From: Neocallimastix lanati (nom. inval.)
Lineage: Eukaryota > Neocallimastigomycota > Neocallimastigomycetes > Neocallimastigales > Neocallimastigaceae
Direction: 5' to 3'
DNA length: 64,000 nucleotides
Assembly: GCA_016946835.1 (NCBI GenBank)
Contig: JACVTC010000038.1
Span: 17,501 to 81,500, forward strand
Made by a program: the position numbers and the translations under genes. Positions 36,699 to 49,555 of the stretch are shown in pieces. The notes beneath the pieces were generated by a model. The model saw nothing but the letters and a program-made list of their open reading frames with translations, was not told where the DNA came from and ran no database searches. Positions within the stretch are counted from its first letter, which is position 1. Every line of letters starts with the position of its first letter.

Positions 36699-38050
36699 TG
36701 AAATGAAATTGTAATTATAATAGTATTAATAATAATAAAATTAAATTTTAAAATTAAATAAAAATCAAATAAAATAAAAAAATATAAATACATTAAAATA
36801 AAATTAAACATATAAAGAAAATGATCCAATAAAAAAATGTAATATTAAGTAAAATAAAAATTTATATTTGAAAAGAAAAAAATATAATTAAATAAGTAAA
36901 TATTAAAAAAAAAAAAAAAAAAAAAAAAAGGATTGAAATAAAAGATATAAAAAATTATACTTTAATATATTAAATAAAAAAGAATTAAAACGAAAACTGT
37001 TAAGTAATTGAATGTATATTTATATAAATTAAGATATATTTAGTTAATTTTTATTATTATATATTTATTTTAATAAAAAATTTTTAAATATATGTAAAAG
37101 ATAATTTGAATCGTTAAATAAATTTAATTTTATTAATAATAATAAATCAGTAAATCAAGCAATATTATAAAGTTACCAGAAATATTAATCTAAAATAAAT
37201 TTTATATATAAATTTTAATTATTATTTATTTTTAATATTTTTTTATATATATTATACTTTATTTTGTATTTTTAATTATATATATATTATTATATTTTAT
37301 TTTGTATTTTTAGTTATTTATATATATATATATTTTTTTAAATATAATTAAAAATAATATAAATTAATGTTAAATAATGTGTTAAATATAATATAAATAT
37401 AATTAAAATATTAAATAAATTTATGAACATATATAAAAGGATCACCTTTTTATTTTTTTCTTTTCTTTTTAATAAATATTTCCCATGAAATGAAATATAA
37501 ATAATTTTTAAAACATTATGTTAAAATAAAAATATTTTTAATAGTAATATAAAATTTTTATAATTTTTTACTACTCATTGTTGAATGTAAAATTACCATT
37601 TAATTACAAAATTATTCCCTTTATTTTAATATATTTTATAATATAGATTAACTATTTTAATAATAAAATTAATATATAGAATTGTTTTATATTTTTATTA
37701 ACAATATATTATTATTAAATATTATTTGTTTGCCGCTTAATATTATAAATTTCTATTTTATAATTCTATAATATTAATTAATAATCTAATATTTAAACTT
37801 TTAAATAATTTTTAATGTCTTTAAATTATATAAACATTGGAAATTTTCATTTTCATTTCATTGTTAAAAAAGATATAAAATAAATAAACAAATATATTTT
37901 TTAATATTATTTAATTTAAGATTTTCGCAAAATAAATATTTTATATTATTAAAAATAAAAATAAAAATACAAAATAAAAATTAAAAAGCAATTGTTTCAA
38001 TATACATTAATATAAATTTAATTAAATTTTTAATTTAAATTATTATTATA
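36699..38050. other. Intergenic region between GH26 genes 2 and 3
   Basis: The first ~80 bp are the gene 2 3' flank and match the gene 3 3' flank. From about 37030 the sequence is homologous to 45040-45600 and 49640-50590 (shared 'gccgcttaatattata', 'cattggaaattttcattttc'), that is, the distal upstream region of the gene 3 type. There is no coding sequence. Confidence 0.75.
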
Positions 38051-38250
38051 TTTTCCGAAAATAGAGTTATAGATTTATTATAGATTGTCTTCCAGTTTAA
38101 TAGAAATTTAAATTCTTTTAAAATTGAATATTAAATAAAATTTTATAAATTAAACTCTATTATTATTATTTGTTAAGAATAATAATAATATGACATCATG
38201 TATTGTTACATTTTATATATATGCAAAAAGTATAAATACTTAAATCTTTT
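38051..38250 (+). promoter_or_regulatory. Conserved upstream block and TATA element of GH26 gene 3
   Basis: The block starting 'tccgaaaatagagtt' and containing 'agattgtcttccagttt' recurs upstream of gene 4 (50599-50680) and upstream of the exon-1 remnants (45611-45700). It is followed in all three by 'gtataaatacttaaa', a TATA-like element (38231-38238) about 230 bp before the ATG. Shared ancestry alone could explain the conservation, so the regulatory role is an inference. Confidence 0.5.
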
Positions 38251-38460
38251 CTCTTTTTTTTTTTTTTTTATTTTTATATAATTATTATTATAATATAATT
38301 ATTATTATTACTATAATAAATTTAATATTAATAATTTTATATTATTTGTTTAAATATATCATATCTGTAAATATAAATTTTAATATTATTTTTATATCAT
38401 AAAGTAAATATTTTTATTATTTTTTTTTTTTAAAAAAAAAAAAAAAAGCAAAAAACAAAG

Positions 38461-40009
38461 ATGAAAACATTAAATATATTATTATTGTACTTATCTTTTA
38501 TTATTTGTGCTTTCACTAAAGAAGGTAAATAATCAGTAGAATAATTTTTCTTATTTTTGTTTATATATAAAATATTTATATATATTTATTAATAAATTAA
38601 TCAAATAATTATATTTTAAATGTATAAATGTAAACACAAAAGTTTATTATGAAGCCGAAAATGGAAAATTAAATGGTGTTACCGTTTATAAAGATCTTTC
38701 CGGTTATTCTGGTTCAGGTTATGTTGGAAGATTTGAAACTGCTGGAAATTCAGTTTCTGTAACTGTCGAAGTTTCTCAAACCGGTATGTATGATTTATCC
38801 ATCATTTACTGCGGTAATATGGGTCAAAAAATAAATATTCTCAATGTTAATGGTGAAGGTGCTGGTGATATTACTTTCCCAGAAACTACAGGTTTCGAAA
38901 CTTTAAATGTTGGAGCTATTTATTTAAAGGCTGGAAAGAATACCATTGGAATTACTTCTTCATGGGGTTGGATGTGGGTTGATGCTTTCGTCATTAATGA
39001 TACTCCAAATGCTGCTAAAGATGTTTCTTCTAAATTAAATCCAACTTTAGTTAATCCAAAGGCTATTCCTGCTGCTAAAAAACTTTATGATTTCTTAAAA
39101 TCAAATTATGGTAAAAGAATTCTTTCTGGTCAAGTCGGTGCTGCCGGTCAAGCTGGTGATGAAGGTGAAGAATTTAAACGTATTATGAATGCTACTGGTA
39201 AAAAGCCAGCTGTTTGGAATATGGATTTCATTTTTGAATCTAATGATTGTACTTGGAGACCAACTAATCCTGATATTACTGAAATGGCAATTAATTGGTG
39301 GAAGAAATATCAAGGTAAAGGAATTATGTCTGCTCAATGGCATTGGAATATTGCTGGTAAAACTGGTAACTTTGCTTTCTACAAAAAAGATACCACTTTC
39401 GATCTTGAAAAAGCAGTCACCGAAGGTACTTGGGAATATGAAAAAATTATTAAAGATATTGATCGTGTTTCTGGTTTAATTAAGAAATTACAAGCTATTA
39501 ATATGCCATTAATCTGGCGTCCTCTTCATGAAAATAATGGTGACTGGTTCTGGTGGGGTAATAATCCAAAAGCTTGTGCTAAATTATGGAAAATCTTATA
39601 TGAACGTATGGTTAACTATCATGGATTAAATAATTTAATTTGGCTTTGGAATGGTAATAATGATGAATATACTCCAATTGAATACATTGATATAATTGGT
39701 GTTGATATCTATGCTAATGATCATGGACCACAAACTACAGCATACAATACTCACTTTGATTTCTATGGAGGTAAAAAAATGGTTGTTTTATCAGAAAATG
39801 GACGTATTCCAGATATTCAACAATGTGTTGACCAAGGTGCTTGGTGGGGTTATTTCCAAACTTGGAATAGTGAATTCATTTTACAAAATTCATATCATAC
39901 TGATGCTCAACTTAAAGAATACTTTAATCATAAAATTGTTATGAATATGGATGAATTACCATCATTCAATGTCAATAGCTATGATTATCAATCTAGTGGA
40001 AGTAATGAA

Positions 40010-40043
<34 letters not shown>

Positions 40044-40300
40044 GCGATTCAGCTGAATGTTTTTCTATCGCTCTTGGTTATCCATGTTGTAAAGGTAATG
40101 ATATTGTTTATACAGATGATGACGGTAATTGGGGTGTTGAAAACAACGAATGGTGTGGTATTAATGATAGTGAACCATCTCAAGCAGCTTGTTGGTCTCA
40201 AGCCCTTGGATATCCATGTTGTAAATCAACATCCGATGTTTATTACACTGATGATGATGGTAACTGGGGTGTAGAAAATGGAAATTGGTGTGGTCTTTAA
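38461..40300 (+). CDS. GH26 endo-beta-mannanase with CBM35 and two dockerins (gene 3, 573 aa)
   Basis: Exons 38461-38524 and 38643-40300 join across a 118-bp intron to give 573 residues. The signal peptide is [19 protein letters not shown], the same as in gene 4 and in the two broken copies at 46010 and 46191. Module order is CBM35, GH26 (Glu318 and Glu406 as in gene 2), an 11-Asn linker and two dockerins. Compared with gene 2 the mature protein differs by one extra Asn in the linker and very few other residues (for example Asp for Asn in the last dockerin). Nothing suggests inactivation. The LINE reverse-transcriptase fragment begins a few hundred bases after the stop codon. Confidence 0.95.
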
Positions 40301-41019
40301 TGAAATGAAATAGTAATTATAATAGTATTAATAATAATAAAATTAAATTTTAAAATTAAATAAAAATCAAATAAAATCAAAAAATAATACGACATTAAAA
40401 TAAAACATCTAAACAAATAAAAAAATACATGTAATATAAAGTAAATAATAAATTTATTTGAAGAAAAAATTATAATTAAATAAAAAAAAAAAAAAATTAA
40501 AAATATAAAAAGAAAAATTTATTTAAATATAATTAAATATAAATTTTTAAATATTTGTATAGGTTAATTTATATATTTGTTTTATTTAATAGTTTAAAAT
40601 ATATATATATATATGTATTATTTTTATTTTTATTTTAATTTTTATTTTTATTTTTATTTTTTTTCCATTATATGGTCTTGTTTTTCCAGGTCCATTTAGT
40701 GGCGATGGAAAAGAAATTGCTTATAACAGGTGTACTAATTATAGTTTTCTGTAATTCTGATGATAATCGATGGTTATCCTTTCTTCGTGGCTTCTAGTAC
40801 AAAGAGAGAAAATATGGAATATTGGAAAAGTATAAAAAGTGAACTTGATGTTTTATATTGTTTTAAACTGGATATATAGTAACATTGGAGTTGTATAATT
40901 AATAATATCATGTAGTTTCTACGTATTATTTTTCTACGTATTATTATAGTAATGAATCTATTGTAAATTTTTACTTCAACATTATTCATAAATTTATATA
41001 TTTCAATTTAGAGAAATAT
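40301..41019. other. 3' flank of gene 3 and start of a LINE fragment
   Basis: The first ~80 bp match the gene 2 3' flank. From about 40670 the base composition rises ('ggtccatttagtggcgatgg'), suggesting LINE-derived sequence before the first recognisable RT motif, but no frame could be assigned. A (TTTTTA)n stretch lies near 40620-40660. Confidence 0.5.
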
Positions 41020-43141
41020 TTCAAAGAAAAAAATTTCAAGGAAACTTTACTTGTCTTGCTTTTTTCTATCTTAAAAAAGCCTATGATTCAGTACCTATCT
41101 TTAATATTTTGACTAAATTATATAACTTAGAAATTAGAGGTAAATGTCATCTGTTTAAGGATATCTATCCTCTAAAGCTCGTGATTTTTTAATGGAAATC
41201 TCTCAGAAGACGATTAATCGTGGTGTTAGATAAGGATGCCATCTATCTCCCATTTTGTTCAATTTGTTCATTAATGATGTACTGGATAATTGTGATAAGT
41301 ATGGTATATATTTAGAAACTCAATATTATTGTGGTAGACTTTTTGCGGATGATATTATTTTAGTTGCTCCATCTAAACAAGCTCTTAAGAAAATTTTGAA
41401 TAAGGTTAATGAATGGGCTATTAAAAATGAAATGACTTTTGGAATTAATAAGTGTGCTACTCTTGTTGTAAAACCGATTAAATTTGTTAAACCAATAAAT
41501 TACGAAGATCCATTTTTCTTTATTGGCAGTAACAAATTATCTAAAACTGGCAACTCTACTTATCTTGGTATTCCTTTTGATGAATCTTTATAATTGAAAC
41601 CTATACAATCTAAATTAAACAGTAATTTAAATGTCAGTTAAATTTGTACTTTCGATTTCTTATTAATAAATCTATTCCTCTCCCATTGAAGAAACATGTT
41701 TTAATTTCGTTTATTCTTAGTCTTGTTTTATATTATTCTCTTCTATTTGGTTCAAATAAGAACAGATACTCTAAAGCTCAAAAAATTATTAACAGAGAAC
41801 TTTAATGGAGTTATGGATTTAAATCTCGTAATTCTTATGTTAGTCTCTATGATATTACTCCTGAGTTGAGAATACCTCCTCTATCTGCTATTTGTGCTAT
41901 ATCTCAATTTACGCTGCTTTAGAAAATGGGAAAACTCATCATGTATTATTAATCATTTCACTAATAATATTCCTACTATGTCACATTACTCATGGACAAA
42001 AGAATCAAGGACTTTGGATAAGTAATTAAATGGTAAATAATCAAGTGAAATAAAAAAGTTATATTGGGAAAGAGCTGTCTTCAAACCCTCAAAAGCTAAA
42101 AAGGCAATTATTTACAAGGAGAATGATTTTGGATTTATTTCAGAAATCAAAAACTTAACATTAAAAAAAAATATTTCAAAAGAAAAGACCACTGCGAAGA
42201 TTTTTTTTTTTACTTTATTTACTAATTTTTTTTATTTTATTTTCATAAAAGATAATAATTTTCAATGTCCTAAATATCAATTGTGATTCTTTTGGATTTC
42301 TCGAATTAGGTGTGGTTTTAAATTTGATATTAGTATTTCCATTAAAAAAGAATAGTCTCTGAGGATTACTCTAAAAGTTGCTTACGTTGTAGTGTTAGTG
42401 TACCTAGTTTTTCTCACTGGATCTTTGTCTGTAAAGAATTGGAAAATTACAGAAATAAATCTTTTCCTTTTCTAGATGATCTCTTTTTGAAATTTGCAAT
42501 GATAATAATTTGAATGCTTCTTTATATTCAGAAAAGGATTAAGATAATTTCTTTTTGGGATTTGCAATGATAATTGAACAAAAATCATTGGATGTTTCTT
42601 TAAATTCAGAAAAGGATTATGATAATAATATTTATTATTTTATATTGAGTGCTCTTCTTGGCGGGCGTTCAATATATGAAAAAATTAAAGTTAATGATGG
42701 GGAACAAAGACAATTAGTTGACAATATTTTTAAACAAAGTTCAACTTCGTCAACTGTTCCGTATTTTGTGGGGATTGTGGAGTTTCTAACAAACGTAATA
42801 CCATTAATTTGTCGATCTTTTAGATTGATGATGAAATGGTATTCCGTTGTATCTACCATTGCTAAGAGCGTCGACGTCGAAATGATAAGGTATGAATTTT
42901 TACCTCCCGGTTAAAGATCTGATACAGATTCGTTTGATAATACTAATACTGAAATTATTACTCTCAATAATGGACGTGGTGTTATCATCGATGAATGGGA
43001 AAAGTTAGAAACTCTTGTTTCAAACACACTTTTATAATTATATAATATATAATATTTTATTTCATGTATTTTATTTTTTTCTTTAAAAGTAATATATAAT
43101 TTTATTATTATTATAACAAAAAAAAAAAAAAAAAAAAAAAA
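41020..43141 (+). pseudogene. LINE copy A: RT and C-terminal half, with poly(A) tail
   Basis: Broken reading frames give non-LTR reverse-transcriptase motifs: 'FYLKKAYDSVP' (about 41060-41095), 'GVR' then a TAA stop, 'CHLSPILFNLFINDVLDN' (41243-41293), 'LFADDIILVAPS' (41339-41374, the catalytic ADD) and 'STYLGIPFD' (41557-41583). Further on, 'CLRCSV...SHWIFVCKE' (about 42380-42440) is a decayed CCHC finger typical of LINE ORF2 C-termini, followed by the tail 'SALLGGRS' and 'AKSVDVE' (42646-42885). The fragment ends in a ~23-bp poly(A) at about 43119-43141. Multiple stops and shifts make it inactive. It lacks the endonuclease part. LINE clade not assigned. Confidence 0.85.
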
Positions 43142-45020
43142 CTTTAACATTATTTTGTATGTATTTTTCAATAATATTATTTAAATTTATGTAGTTACTG
43201 TAAAATGAAAATGTAGTAAATGGATTCATTCCAAAGCTTGTGTTTAAGACCTTACTTAAGAGATGGGAATCTTTTTATAGTCGTTCACTACTAACATTTT
43301 ATTTACCTTTTTATTTTAGTTTATATATGATTACTTCATAGAAAATTATTATATTAATCAGAGCTTCATAAATCAAATAGAAAATCAAAAACTCAAAAGA
43401 TAACAAAAAAAAAATAAATAAAACAAAATAAAAGAGATTATTTATTAAAACAAAATTCATAACTTGTTTATTTTACTTAAATATTTATCAGTTACTACAC
43501 ATAGAAAATACTTTATATTATTTTATTTATTTTAATTTAATTTTTTTTTAATTTTCTTATATTTAATTTTTTATATTTTTTTTTATATTTATATTTTTTA
43601 GTTTTTATTATTATAGTTAATTTTAATTTCATTTTTTCATTATACTTCATTATGGAAAAGATATTTCACTGGGGCTTTCGCAAGTATGGAACATTTATTG
43701 ACAACACATGGTTAATTTTTATTTGTGGTATACACTCATAGACCATTGCTAAAATGAAAGAATTTATTTATTCAAGATTTAAAAAATTCAAGAAAAATAT
43801 TTTGTCTGTGAAAAAAATTACTAAATTCAATGATAGTTTCTTCAGGATTACAGTATTCACTCCAAATTTCAACCACCAAAAATTTGTAAAAGTATTTGAA
43901 AAAGTAATAACAGTAGTTAAAATTTCTTATTATAGATGTTCTAAAATGGAATTGTAAGGTTTCTTTTCAGAATTTAAAACAAAATTTAATATCAAATGAC
44001 ACATCCAATAATAAAAACTAAGAAAATCTCATTTCAATTAATTTAGTAAATATTATAAATGCTAATTATGAACTCAATGCTTCCAATATATCAAATCTTA
44101 ATTCTCAAAATCCAATTTCACATCCTAACATAGAAAATTTTTCTTTTTGTCTTAGTTGGAATACCAACGGATGGAATTTTGTGAAAAGAGATAGAATTGA
44201 GTTCTTCATTACTATTTTTAAACTATTATTCCTATGTTTTTCAGGAAACACGGTAATGGTACCAACAACGCCTGAAAACCGTATAAAGTAACACTTCCCA
44301 ACTACAAATATTTCCAGAAAAGAATGCATCCAAATACCCCAGGTTGCATAGGTTTATATCTTGGATATCATGGTCTCATGTCAAGCAGTACTTGAAGATA
44401 ATTCCTATACTCATTTTGTTTCTTTAATAATATATAATCTATGGAATCACTCTAAGTGTTTTGTTGGTAATGTTTATATTCCCATTAAGAAACACTCATT
44501 ACAAGTCCGATATTCTGAAGTTTTCACATGGCTTCAGAATCACATTAATCATCTATCTATTCTTCTTGGAGAATTTAGCATGAGCACCACTGATTTACAA
44601 AATAAGTCAACAGTAACCTTGGCAACTGGTTTATTCTTCCAATTAATGGTACACCTATTTCATAGACTAGAGGTAGATATTCATCAGATATTGATCATGC
44701 CTTAGTCAACTCAATATGCTGTATAAAATATCAAATGCTTATGTTGTTGATTTTCCTTTTATCTCTGGCCATAAACCACTCATAGTTTATTGCAAGAAAA
44801 CTAACACAAATGAATCATTTTTGTTACCTAAAAAAATTTGTTAGGTGGGATAGGTATAAAAGTCTTGTAATTAAGAAAAAAATTTATGATCATAATAAAT
44901 TTAATATTCTTAGTGAAGAATTAGGAAATGAAGAACTTTCAGTTGAAAAGCTCATTAACATCACTAATTCCATTGTTAAGGATTTATTGATTATATCTTC
45001 AAGAGATATATTTAATTTAA
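43142..45020 (+). pseudogene. LINE copy B: 5' region, ORF1 and endonuclease half
   Basis: Begins directly after the poly(A) of copy A. A first frame starts at 43652 (MEKIFHWGFRKYG...) and is cut by a TAG near 43739, resuming at 43754-43957 (MKEFIYSRFKK...). A second region encodes pieces of an APE-type endonuclease: 'LSWNTNGWNFVKRD' (about 44150-44195), 'FVGNVYIPIKKHS...LLGEF' (44460-44575), and in a shifted frame 'DIDHALVN' (about 44688-44712) and a decayed 'ISGHKPLIV' (about 44760-44790). It then runs to 45020 and stops abruptly where GH26-upstream sequence begins. Homologous over its first ~1.25 kb to copy D (48236-49510). Confidence 0.8.
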
Positions 45021-45866
45021 TTTAATTTTTTATTATTACATATTTATTAAAAATTTTTAAATATTTGAAAAAGGTTAATATAAATTGTTAAAAAAATTTA
45101 TTTTTGATTTATTGATTATATTTTCAAGAGATATATTTAATTTAATTTTTTATTATTATATATTTATTAAAAATTTTTAAATTTTTGAAAAGGGTCAATA
45201 TAAAATGTTAAAAAAATTTATTTTTATTAATAATAATAATTCAATATTAAATAAATTTCAAGAAATTTTATATTTTTATTTATTTTATTGGCCGCTTAAT
45301 ATTATATATTTCTTTTTTATAATTCTATAATATTATTAATAAATTAATATTAAAAATTTTAAATAATTTTTTTAATTTTATAAAATAAACATTGGAAATT
45401 TTCATTTTCATTTTCATTGCTCAAAATAGATATAAAATAAATATATATATATATATTTTTTTTAATCATATTTAATTTAAAATTTCCGTTAAATATATAT
45501 TTAATATTAATAAGAATAAAAATACAAAATAAAAATAAAACTAAAAAAAGTAACTGTTTCAATATACATTAATATAAATTTAATTAAATTTTTAATTAAA
45601 ATTATTATTATATTCTCCGAAAATAGAGTTATAGATTTATTATAGATTGTCTTAGATTGTCTTCCAGTTTATTAGAAATTTAAATTCTTTTAAAATTAAA
45701 TATTAAGTAAAATTTTATAAAATTAAACAATAATATAATTAGTTGATTAGAATAATTATAATAATATTATAAGTTAGCAATGATTCACTTTATGTATATA
45801 AAAAAAATAAAAAATAAAAGTATAAATACTTAAACTTATTATAGTAATAATGATGATAAATTTAAA
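45021..45866. other. GH26-type upstream region without an intact gene
   Basis: Homologous to the distal upstream regions of genes 3 and 4, including 'gccgcttaatattata' (45290), 'cattggaaattttcattttc' (45391), the 'tccgaaaatagagtt' block (45616) and the 'tataaatacttaaa' element (45821). The junction with the LINE endonuclease fragment at about 45020 contains a short duplication ('tcaagagatatatttaattt' occurs twice). Confidence 0.75.
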
Positions 45867-46265
45867 AAAAAAAAAAGAGAAAAGATTTAATATTAATAAT
45901 TATATGTTATTTGTTTTAAATATACCATTTATGTAAAAGTAAATTTCAATATTATCTTTATATCATAAAGAAAATATTTTTATTTTTTTAAAAAAAAAAT
46001 AAAAAAAAGATGAAAACATTAAATATATTATTATTGTACTTTTAAAAAAAAAAAAAAGAGAAAAGATTTAATATTAATAATTATATGTTATTTGTTTTAA
46101 ATATACCATTTATGTAAAAGTAAATTTCAATATTATCTTTATATCATAAAGAAAATATTTTTTTTTTTTTAAAAAAAAAATAAAAAAAAGATGAAAACAT
46201 TAAATATATTATTATTGTACTTTATCTTTTATTATTTGTGTTTTCACTAAAGTAGGTAAATAATC
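45867..46265 (+). pseudogene. Two tandem broken copies of a GH26 first exon
   Basis: A ~178-bp unit made of leader plus the start of the signal-peptide exon is present twice. Copy 1 has its ATG at 46010 and is cut after about 33 bp of coding sequence. Copy 2 has its ATG at 46191 and extends to the exon-1 donor 'ggtaaataatc' near 46253, matching gene 3 and gene 4 exon 1, but with one extra T after 'attgtac' that shifts the frame. Neither is followed by exon 2: at about 46265 the sequence turns into LINE reverse transcriptase. These are the remains of another GH26 gene. Confidence 0.85.
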
Positions 46266-48235
46266 GGAATCTTTTAATATTATGAAAGGAGTTAGACACG
46301 TATGTCCACTATCACCAATTCTTTTCAATCTATTTATTAATGACATTTTTAATGATTCTTCAGAACTTGGAATTCCTTTAGGAGAATCTTGTTGTGGTGG
46401 ACTCTTTGTAGATGATATTGTTCTATACGCATCGTCAAGAACTAAGTTAAAATAAATGCTTAAGAAAGTAAATGAATAGGCAAAATTTAATATGATGAAT
46501 TTTGGAATTAACAAGTGTGCAATGATGGCGATTCAACCAGACACACCTCCTTTTCAAAATAAAAGAGATCCTACTTTTCATCTTGCTTGTCAAACAATCC
46601 CAATAACTAAATGGTATACTTATTTAGGTATACCATTTGATAAAAGCTTTATCGTTGAATCCTATTATTAAATTACTTAACACTAAGGTCACCAAAGCTC
46701 TCCTTTCTGTTAGTAAATTTCTTTCAAAATCCATTTAAGAAGATTATAATTAACTCCTACGTGCTTAGTAAAGTCTCTTACTTTGCACTTTTACTTGGTT
46801 CAAATAAAGAGAAAATAAATAATACTCATAAATTAATTAATAAAGGATTAAGATGAATTGCAGGTTTACACAAAGCCAAATCTTTTATTACTGTTTATTA
46901 TATTTCAAAAGATTTAAATATTCTTCCATTGCCAGCTAAGTGTGCTTTGTCTCAAGTCAAATGTTTTGATAAATGGAAAGATTCAAATTGCATTATTTTC
47001 TATTTAGTTAATAATGTTCCAAAATCAAGAAAATATACATGGACAAAAGAAAGTTCTTAAATGTAAACTAGAGAAAAGAGGTATAACGTTAAAGAAATCA
47101 AAGATTTTTATTAGAAAAGAGATATAAAATTCAATTCTATTAAAGCTGATTTTTATGACAAAAACGGATTCGAAGAACCATCAGATTTTATAAAACTTTG
47201 TTATGAATATCCTGATCTTTCATATGGTTTCTATTGGCTATTGAGAGTACGAAGCGGATATAGATTAGATGCTAGAATTACTAAAGCTGCAAAAATAATA
47301 GTTCAAGTGTGTCTTAATTTTTGTCCATGTTGTAAAAGTAATAAACAATGGATAAAGCATTGGTTAATTGATTGTCCATTTTTCAATCATTTTCGTAGTA
47401 AAGTCAATAATAAAATTTTATTCTTATATAATACTTTTAACCGTGGCAACCTAACAAATGATAACGTTAATAGTAACAGCAATGATAGTAATAATAGTTA
47501 TAATAATATTAGAAATAGTATCATTAATAATGTTAGTAATAGTATTAAAAATAATGTATGTTGATTCTAGTGTGTGTTGTAAAAAGTGTTTAATTTCATT
47601 CTTGGGAGAAGAAGTATTAATAATAGTACAAGGGAATGGAAGGATCTATTTAAGTGCCAGATGAAATCAGGTGCTTATTCTGATACTCCATTCTTGGTGG
47701 TTACTGCTCTTCTTTAATCGATTATACCTATTGCTATTGGCCAGCAATGGTCTTTGTTCAATAGGTTCAAATTGAATCGTACTACTACTACCAAGAGCGT
47801 CAATGCTGAAGAAACAGTATGACAGGCCAGCAGGGCTAGCCCAACCAATGAAGATCTTTCTTGTGCTCAGGGAAGAATTTAGTGGATACCACACTATCTA
47901 TTTTAAAGATGTTACTTCTTTGTTTTATTATTTTAGATTTAACTAGTGATCATGTTATTACAAATAGTATACATCACAACGAATTTTTTTTAACTTTTAA
48001 ACTTGTTTTTATTCTTTATTACACTAAATTTTCAATGATTAATTAATATTTGTTTATGTTTAATTTTAATATTTGTTTTATTTAATCTCTTACATTCATT
48101 TTATATTTTTTTATTTTAATTTCATAATGTATTTTTTTATTAAATGTAATACATAAAAATATTTTAATTTATTTAATAAAAACTGAAGTGTACTCTCTTC
48201 TTAGTCAAAAAAAAATTTTTTGTAATGAATCTATA
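46266..48235 (+). pseudogene. LINE copy C: RT and C-terminal half
   Basis: Starts inside the RT domain with 'MKGVRHVCPLSPILFNLFINDIF' (46280-46350), then 'GGLFVDDIVLYASS' (46396-46437; VDD in place of ADD) and 'YTYLGIPFDKSF' (46617-46650). A C-terminal frame (47241-47564) encodes a well-preserved finger 'CPCCKSNKQWIKHWLIDCPFF' followed by an Asn/Ser-rich stretch. The tail near 47785-47830 again shows the 'TKSVNAEE' pattern. Stops and frameshifts are spread through it. It ends in a short A-run (about 48206-48214) before copy D. Confidence 0.83.
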
Positions 48236-49555
48236 GTATTTTTTACTTTAGCATTATTTTGTATATATTTCTTTCTATAGTATAATTTAAATTTATGAAG
48301 TCATCGTATAACGGAAATATAGAAAATTGATTGAATCCAAACTTGTTCTAAAGACCTTATTTAACGGACGGGAATCTTATAGTCTTTCAGTACTAACATT
48401 TTGGTTAACTTTTTATTTTATTTTATATACTTCACAGAAAATTATTATATTAATCAGAACTTTATTAATCAAATAGAAAATCAAAAACTCAAAAGATAAC
48501 AAAAAAAATTATTCATTTCAACAAATTCATTAAGTTACTTATTTTACTTAAATATTTATCGGTTACTACACAATGAAAATACTTTATATTATTTTATTTA
48601 TTTTAACTTTTTTTTTATTTTCTTATATTTATTTTTTTATATTTTTTAATATATTTATATATTTATATTTTTTAATATATTTATATTTTTTATCATATTT
48701 ATATTTTTTATTTCAATATATATTTTCTATGTTTTTAGTATTTTAGTTTATTTTAATTTCATTTTTATCATTATACTTCATTATGGAAAAAATATTTCAC
48801 TGAGGTTTTCGATGTTATGAAGCATTTATTGACAACACAAAGTTGATTTTTATTTGTGGTATACACTCATAGACCATTGCTAAAATGAAAGAATTTATTT
48901 ATTCAAGATTTAAAAAATTCAAGAAAAATATTTTGTCTGTGAAAAAAATTACTAAATTCAATGATAGTTTCTTCAGGATTACAGTGTTCACTCCAAATTT
49001 CAACCACCAAAAATTTGTAAAAGTATTTGAAAAAGTAATAACAGTAGTTAAAATTTCTTATTATAGATGTTCTAAAATGGAATTATAAGGTTTCTTTTCA
49101 GTATTTAAAGCAAATTTTAATATCAAATGACACATCCAATAATGAAAAACTCAGAAAATCTCATTTCAACTAATTTAGTAAATATTATAAATGCTAATTA
49201 TGAACTCAATGCTTCCAATATATAAAATCTTAATTCTCAAAATTCAATTTCACATTCTAACACAGAAAAATTTTCTTTTTGTCTTAGTTGGAATACCAAT
49301 GGATGGAATTTTGTGAAAAGAGATAGAATTGAGTTCTTCATTACGATTTTTAAACTATTATTCCTATGTTTTTCAGGAAACACGGTAGTAGTACCAACGA
49401 TGCCTGAAAACCGTATAAAGTAACACTTCCCAACTACAAATATTTCCAGAAAAGAATGCATCCAAATACCCCAGGTTGCATAGGTTTATATCTTGGATAT
49501 CATGGTCTCATGTCAAAAAAAAATTTGTTAGATGGGATAGGTGTATAAATGTCTT
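48236..49555 (+). pseudogene. LINE copy D: 5' region, ORF1 and partial endonuclease
   Basis: Homologous to copy B. Between 48885 and 49510 it is almost identical, including the TAG that interrupts the first frame before MKEFIYSRF (ORF fragment 48885-49088). An additional TGA occurs near the start of that frame. Relative to copy B about 430 bp are deleted at about 49517 (from 'ctcatgtca' directly to 'aaaaatttgttagatgggat'). GH26-upstream sequence starts soon after. Confidence 0.8.

Noticed and set aside
42555-42914. A 119-codon frame as an independent gene
   Set aside because: Its end ('SALLGGRS', 'AKSVDVE') matches the C-terminal tail of the other LINE ORF2 copies, so it is part of LINE copy A.
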